Part shown: in pieces, positions 59,353 through 64,000 of the stretch | How positions within the stretch are numbered: the stretch's first letter is position 1 | How the letters are laid out: each line of letters opens with the position of its first letter | Origin: Adiantum capillus-veneris | Lineage: Eukaryota; Streptophyta; Polypodiopsida; Polypodiales; Pteridaceae | Length of the DNA stretch: 64,000 bases | Direction: 5' to 3' | Assembly: GCA_014529385.2 (NCBI GenBank) | Contig: CM043969.1 | Coordinates: 33,990,446 to 34,054,445 of the forward strand | Notes under the pieces: model-generated | The model's input: the letters and a program-made list of their open reading frames with translations, nothing else | Told to the model about the DNA's origin: nothing | Database searches by the model: none | Made by a program: the position numbers and the translations under genes

Positions 59353-60200
59353 ATGGCACCCAAAGTCAATCGTGGTCGCAAACTGTCAACCCGGTTAGAC
59401 GCTGATTCCAATCGTGTCCACCCTATTCTTGAGGTATCAGAAAGAGAGTCTCATCCTAAGAAGGACCCCGAGAGTAATACTGAGGCTCAGGAGGAGCACA
59501 GTCAGGCTGAAGAGGCCAAGGACTCTTAGCACTCCAGTCATTCTAGGAGGAGAAGGGCTGAGCGGGAAGAATGCAAAACGAGGAGTTCGTGGTCCACACA
59601 AGGAAGATGGGCAAGGGTAGTCATCACAATTCTAACAAAAAATCCAGAAAAGAGACAAAGACTGAGACTGAAGAAGAAGTTGACTGGGATGCTGACACAG
59701 ATCACTACAGAAAGTCTTCACGAGTCATGCTCCCAAGGGCAGAAGAAGCAGAGACAATGCCGATCGATCGGCATGAGTATAGTTCTTCATTGAAAATCTC
59801 TTTCCAAGTGTTCAAAGAAGGAAAGAAAGATGATCCAAATTTTCGTATTCAAGCTTTTGAATAGTATGGTAAGTTGAATAATATTGATGAAGATGATTGG
59901 GGAGAATATTTTCCTTAGACATTAAAAGATGCAGCCCCTTACCACCTTGGAGGTTTGAGAGATTGTGGGAACAAATGCTTCTTATGGTCTTTTGAGTTGG
60001 TGACAAGCTAGGCTTGGCGTCGTGGGAGCTAGTGTGGTGTAGATAAGGCTCAAAAGCAGGACCAGTGGGTGATTTACAAGCAATCAACTGCAACAAGCAT
60101 GCATAGACTGAGGCAACACAGACCATTGAAAATACCAAGAGAAGATGGGGGTGTGTGCATCTCGAGGGGGTCACTATGTATAAATTGTGTATATTACATG
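59353..60200 (+). pseudogene. Decayed retroelement gag
   Basis: ATG at 59,353 starts MAPKVNRGRKLSTRL, a basic then acidic N-terminus ending at TAG (59,527). A later frame carries KISFQVFKEGKKDDPNFRIQAFE, a TAG, YGKLNNIDEDDWGEYFP, another TAG, then TLKDAA. The pattern is that of a Ty3-type gag core. The in-frame TAG codons occur where Gln would be plausible. Confidence 0.55.
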
Positions 60201-60370
60201 AGTTTAACAATTGTCTTTAAAACTCCTTATCTCTGAATTTTTGACAAATAAAATACACCATTTTTTAATTCAGTATGTAAATTTTTTTAAATTACATTTT
60301 ATGGTACCCTTATGTATGTGAAAATGTGAGAAAAAATAAAGTTGAATAAACCCTTCTACTGCACTCACGT

Positions 60371-61199
60371 TGTCAGAATGTGTGCGGTCTAGCTGGGAAG
60401 GTGCAAGACCTCTGGCTGTGAGAGTTTGTGATGAGAGTCACAAACACTTTAAGAAAAAGCGTTTATGTAAAATCACCAACCCTCTTTCTAAGGGTGACCG
60501 AGTATCTAAGAGCATTTGTGACAATAAAGTCACAAACCCTCTTTCCTATCGTGCTGGGAATTTGCTTGTTTACGTAGTGGAGATTATGATGAGAGGATCA
60601 CCAAATTGCATTCAATTTCACTTAAAAATAACATTTCAAACATTAAAGCTTCAACCATGAAACCTCAATGCTCATACAAGCACAAATCTAAATCAAAACC
60701 CAAACCTCTTTCATAATATCATGTAGCCTCGCGCCCAATTACATAGTCGTAGCATCAAACAACTGAAGGGAATACATGAGGTTCAACCTTCACGGAGATG
60801 ATTTTCTGATTTTGAAAAGATTTATGAGCTTATTAATTGAATCCTACACACAATTTTGATAAGGGGAAACCCTAATTCACTCCCTCACAAGCTCAGATAC
60901 AAGATTGCGAAGAGGCGGAACTGCAACACACATAGATTGGGCAATCATGGAAGCTAGTGCACAGTAGAATAAAATTGCAGGTCTCTTCTATAGAAATCCA
61001 CCCTCTCTCTCTTCTCCATGGTAATATGAGCTGATGTGTCAATTTCTAGGCCATTTTTCCATTTTCGACCAAAACTAGGCCATTTTCAGCTCTTTTTGAC
61101 CCAAAAAATGCCATTTTTGATGCGAAAAATCCCAAAAGAAGTTAGAAAAACCCCTAAATTTGTGGGATCACTTGGATAAGCTTAAAAGGCATAGATATT
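60371..61199 (-). mobile_element. Gypsy LTR, family 1, truncated
   Basis: Starts TGTCAGAATGTGTGCGG and shares GTGTGCGG...GCTGGGAAGG, ATGTAGCCTCGCGCCC, GGGGAAACCCTAAT and AGCTCTTTTTGACCCAAAAAATGCC with the copies at 17 and 23.7 kb. It is cut at 61,199 by a family 2 LTR, so about 200 bp are missing. It contains an extra repeated piece ending AAACCCTCTTTC. Confidence 0.75.
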
Positions 61200-61962
61200 T
61201 GTGGGACACATGGTTAACCTCACCATCCTATCTTATTGCAGTATTAGCGAGAAACACGATTAATTTGTCAATCCATGGGATGAAGCTGACTCGACTAGTG
61301 CATAGAGGCTACAAGAGGGTGTCAATGTCTCAAAAAACTTGCATCTAACTCAAGCTACACTCGAGTGACTGAAATCACCAAAATCCAATCGCTCATCGGC
61401 AAACAAATGACATCCGTTACAACATCAAATGAAATCCAAACGTAACGAAAGTTCTAGGACATGTTTATAAGATTTAAGCACACATGCTTATGGTCTCAAT
61501 GCCCACTTTAGGTCAAGTTCCAAAATCGCGATTATTAACAGCAGTGGATTTTTGACCTAGTCGTGTTTGACCCACAATGAAGCTAAATTCTTAGCAATGA
61601 TGCCCCAATACCCCACGTATGCTTAGTTTTTTATTTGAAAGCGTAAATTCCTAGTTATGATGAAATTAGGCGGGTCGGCGACGCCAAAACCTACGAAATA
61701 CTGTGAACTGCTTACATCAATGCGTAGAGCTCTTACCTATGGTTGCAATGCAGCAAACACGACTGCAATGTGACAATCAGGGAGGGAGTAGGAAGCACGA
61801 GAAGGAGAGGAGTGAGCCTGTTAGCTCACGCTGCATTTTCTGCTATCCAAAAGCTTAAAAAAAACTTTCAAAAATTGGCTTTTATACCTTAGCCAAGGTT
61901 TTTGGGTGGTCAAAACTAATAATCTGGAGCTCTACCAAAGCTAGGTAATGACAGGTTGATAC
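61200..61962 (-). mobile_element. Gypsy LTR, family 2, truncated
   Basis: Starts TGTGGGACACATGG at 61,200. Homology ends at about 61,962 within GACAGGTTGATAC, where an RNase H frame joins. The LTR start is lost, and the junction has short microhomology (GTATCAACC on the minus strand). Confidence 0.8.
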
Positions 61963-63241
61963 TTTTTAACGGCATAGATCATTCCTAACCCTTCCCTTTC
62001 AGTGGTGGTGCAATTATTTTGTGCCATGTTCAATTGTCGGCTAGCATAGGAAATAGGAAAGTCAATTTTCTCATCTCCTGGTTGAGCTAGTATACAAACG
62101 ATAGCAAAATTGGAAGCATCTACATGTACATGGAACACCTTATTCCAATCTGGTGCTTTCAATATTGGAGCTAAGGTGAGAGCTTCCTTAAGCTTCATGA
62201 ACGATTCTTCACATGCCTCGTTCCATTCAAAGTGCATAATCAAGCTATACATGGGTTTTGCAATTATAGCGTACATGTAGATGAACTATCGATAATATCC
62301 ACAATCCCCCATGAAGGCTTGTACCCCCTTGACTGTTGTTGGTCTAGGCAAGTCAGCAATGACATGAATCTTCTCAATATCACTAGCTATGTGATTTTTA
62401 GACATTATATGTCGAAGAATTTTTTCTTGTTTATCCATGAATGTGCACTTTTTAGGATTTAAGAAAATCCTATAAAGTCTAGATTTTTGAATACCTTTTC
62501 GAGGTGTTCAAAATTATCAGACTGGATTAGTGAATGTACGCATAGATCATCCTTTTCTACTTCTAAGAATTTCCTAAGATAATCTTTGAAAGCATGGCTC
62601 ATCAACCTTTGAAACATGGCTAGAGAATTAGTTAATCCAAACGGCATAACTTGATAAGCAAATATACCCCATTCTGTTGCAAAACCAGTTTTATGCTAAT
62701 CTTTTGGGTCAACCAAAAGATGATTGTATCCTGAAAAGACGTTTAAGAAGCTGTAAGCTTCTTTGCCTGCAACTCGTTCTAAAACATGCTCAATTATTGG
62801 AAGAGGAAAGTTGTCTCTAATGGTAGCTGCACTCACCTTTTTGAGATTAATACACACGTAATTTTCCATTCTTCTTGGGTACTACCACAATTGGAAACAC
62901 CAAATCTGTGTGTTCAATTTTGTAAATGAATTCGGTTTCCTTTAGTTTTTCAATCTCTTCTTTTATCTTCATGGCACATGTTTCATTGTACATGTATGGC
63001 CTTTGTCTACTTGGTTTCAGATCATCTCTCATGGGTATGGTATGTTGACAAATTTCACGATCAACACCCTTGAGATCCCTGTAAGACCACACAAAAATAT
63101 CTCGGTATTCCTTTAACAAGCTTACCAAAAGCTCTTCTTCTTCTTCTACTAGGTCATTCGCAATGTAAGCAGGTATAGGCTCGTCTCCTGATTCAACCAA
63201 GTCTATCTTTTTAGCGTTTTTAGGCCCTTCATAAGAGTCAC
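61963..63241 (-). pseudogene. Ty3/gypsy pol fragment (pre-RT, RT, RNase H) bounded by LTRs
   Basis: The minus-strand frames show YEGPKNAKKIDLVESG, LLKEYRDIFVWSYRDLKGVD, RPYMYNETCAMKIKEEIEKL, VVVPKKNGKLRV, then MPFGLTNSLAMFQRLMSHAFKDYL, KDDLCVHS at the YxDD position, and HVHVDASNFAIVCILAQPG with FPISYASRQL (RNase H). Integrase, gag and protease are absent. Both sides pass straight into family 2 LTRs. It begins shortly after the point where gypsy C's protease half ends at 47,625. Confidence 0.85.
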
Positions 63242-64000
63242 TGTGGGACGGATGTCTAACCTCACCGTGCTATCTTATTGCAGTATTAGCGAGCACCACG
63301 ATTAAATTGTCAATCCATGGGATGAATCTGGCTCGACTAGTGCATAGAGGCTACAAGAGGTTCTCAATCTCTCGGAAAACAACTAACAACTCGCATCTAA
63401 CTCAAGCTACACTCAAGTGACTGAAATCACCAAAAGCCAATCGCTCATCGGCAAACAAATCACATCCGTTACAGCATCAAATGACATCCAAACGTAACGA
63501 AACTTATAGGACAAGTTTATAAGACCTAAGCACACATACTTATGCTCTCAAACCCCACTTTAGGTCAAGTTCCAAAATCGCGTTTATTAACAGCAGTGGA
63601 TTTTTGACCTAGTCATTTTCGACCCAGAATGCATCTAAATGGTTAGCAATGATGCCCCAATACCCTGCCTATGCTTAGTTTTTTAATTAAAAGTGTAAAT
63701 TTCTAGTTATGATGAAATTAGTCCGTAGGTCAGTAACGTCAAAAGCTACAAGATACTGTGAATTGCTTACGTCAATGCGTAGAGCTCTTACCTGCGGTTG
63801 CAATGCAACAATCGCAATCACAATGTGACAATCGAGGAGGGAGTAGGAAGCGCAAGAAGGAGAGGAGTGAGCGCCGTTAGCTCAGACTGTGTATTTCTTA
63901 TCCAAGACTTAGTAAAAACTTACAAAAATTGGCTTTTATACCTAAGCCAAGGTTTTTGGGTAGTCAAAACTAATAATCTGGAGTTCTACCAAAGCTGGGT
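63242..64000 (-). mobile_element. Gypsy LTR, family 2, runs off the window
   Basis: Starts TGTGGGACGGATGTC and matches the copy at 56,512 up to the window end. In the minus orientation it is the 5' LTR of the pol fragment just described, but no primer-binding site separates them. Confidence 0.85.

Overview
This window looks like repeat-dominated nuclear DNA from a land plant. The evidence is plant-type Ty1/copia and Ty3/gypsy retroelements at several stages of decay, an initiator-Met tRNA primer-binding site, short GT-AG introns (about 65 to 180 nt), many long GA/CT, GT/CA and AT microsatellites, and an NIF/FCP1-like phosphatase domain of plant type. A seedless plant (fern, lycophyte or moss) is my impression only. 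I see no tRNA, rRNA or CRISPR feature and no clear ordinary housekeeping gene.

Layout. 1-16.9 kb is mostly non-coding, AT-rich DNA with microsatellites, a DUF4283-like gag relic (2.4-3.1 kb), two inverted copies of a SINE-like repeat (3.5 and 9.6 kb), a MITE-like element with about 45 bp terminal inverted repeats (7.85-8.23 kb) and a perfect 218 bp tandem duplication (14.9-15.4 kb). 17-29.1 kb is a nest of minus-strand retroelements: a gypsy LTR with a pol end, cut by a copia element whose other side abuts the LTR of a second gypsy element. 40.6-46 kb holds a related gypsy element on the plus strand. 46.7-64 kb is another pile of gypsy fragments; one gag contains a nested copia-like element with matching LTRs, primer-binding site, polypurine tract and a perfect 5 bp target duplication.

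The remarkable part is 29.1-40.25 kb, an intron-containing gene cluster between two gypsy fragments that point away from it. It has two convergent gene pairs around a 2.1 kb core of microsatellites and GGCGCGC-cored hairpins. Left pair: a DDE-type transposase (+), whose C-terminal catalytic-Glu region resembles the RAG1/Transib layout, converging with an unidentified acidic Cys/His-containing protein (-). Right pair: a histone H3-like ORF (+) with a canonical-looking ARTK...TARK tail, a CENH3-like loop 1 and a long C-terminal extension, followed on the same strand by an Ulp1-like cysteine peptidase, a Glu/Asp-rich region and an FCP1/NIF-like phosphatase, converging with a second unidentified protein (-). 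The right pair carries in-frame stops and frame breaks, so this copy is probably decayed. I read the cluster as a candidate undescribed DNA transposon, or two adjacent ones, that has captured chromatin genes. Its ends and target duplications could not be found by eye, so that interpretation is inference.
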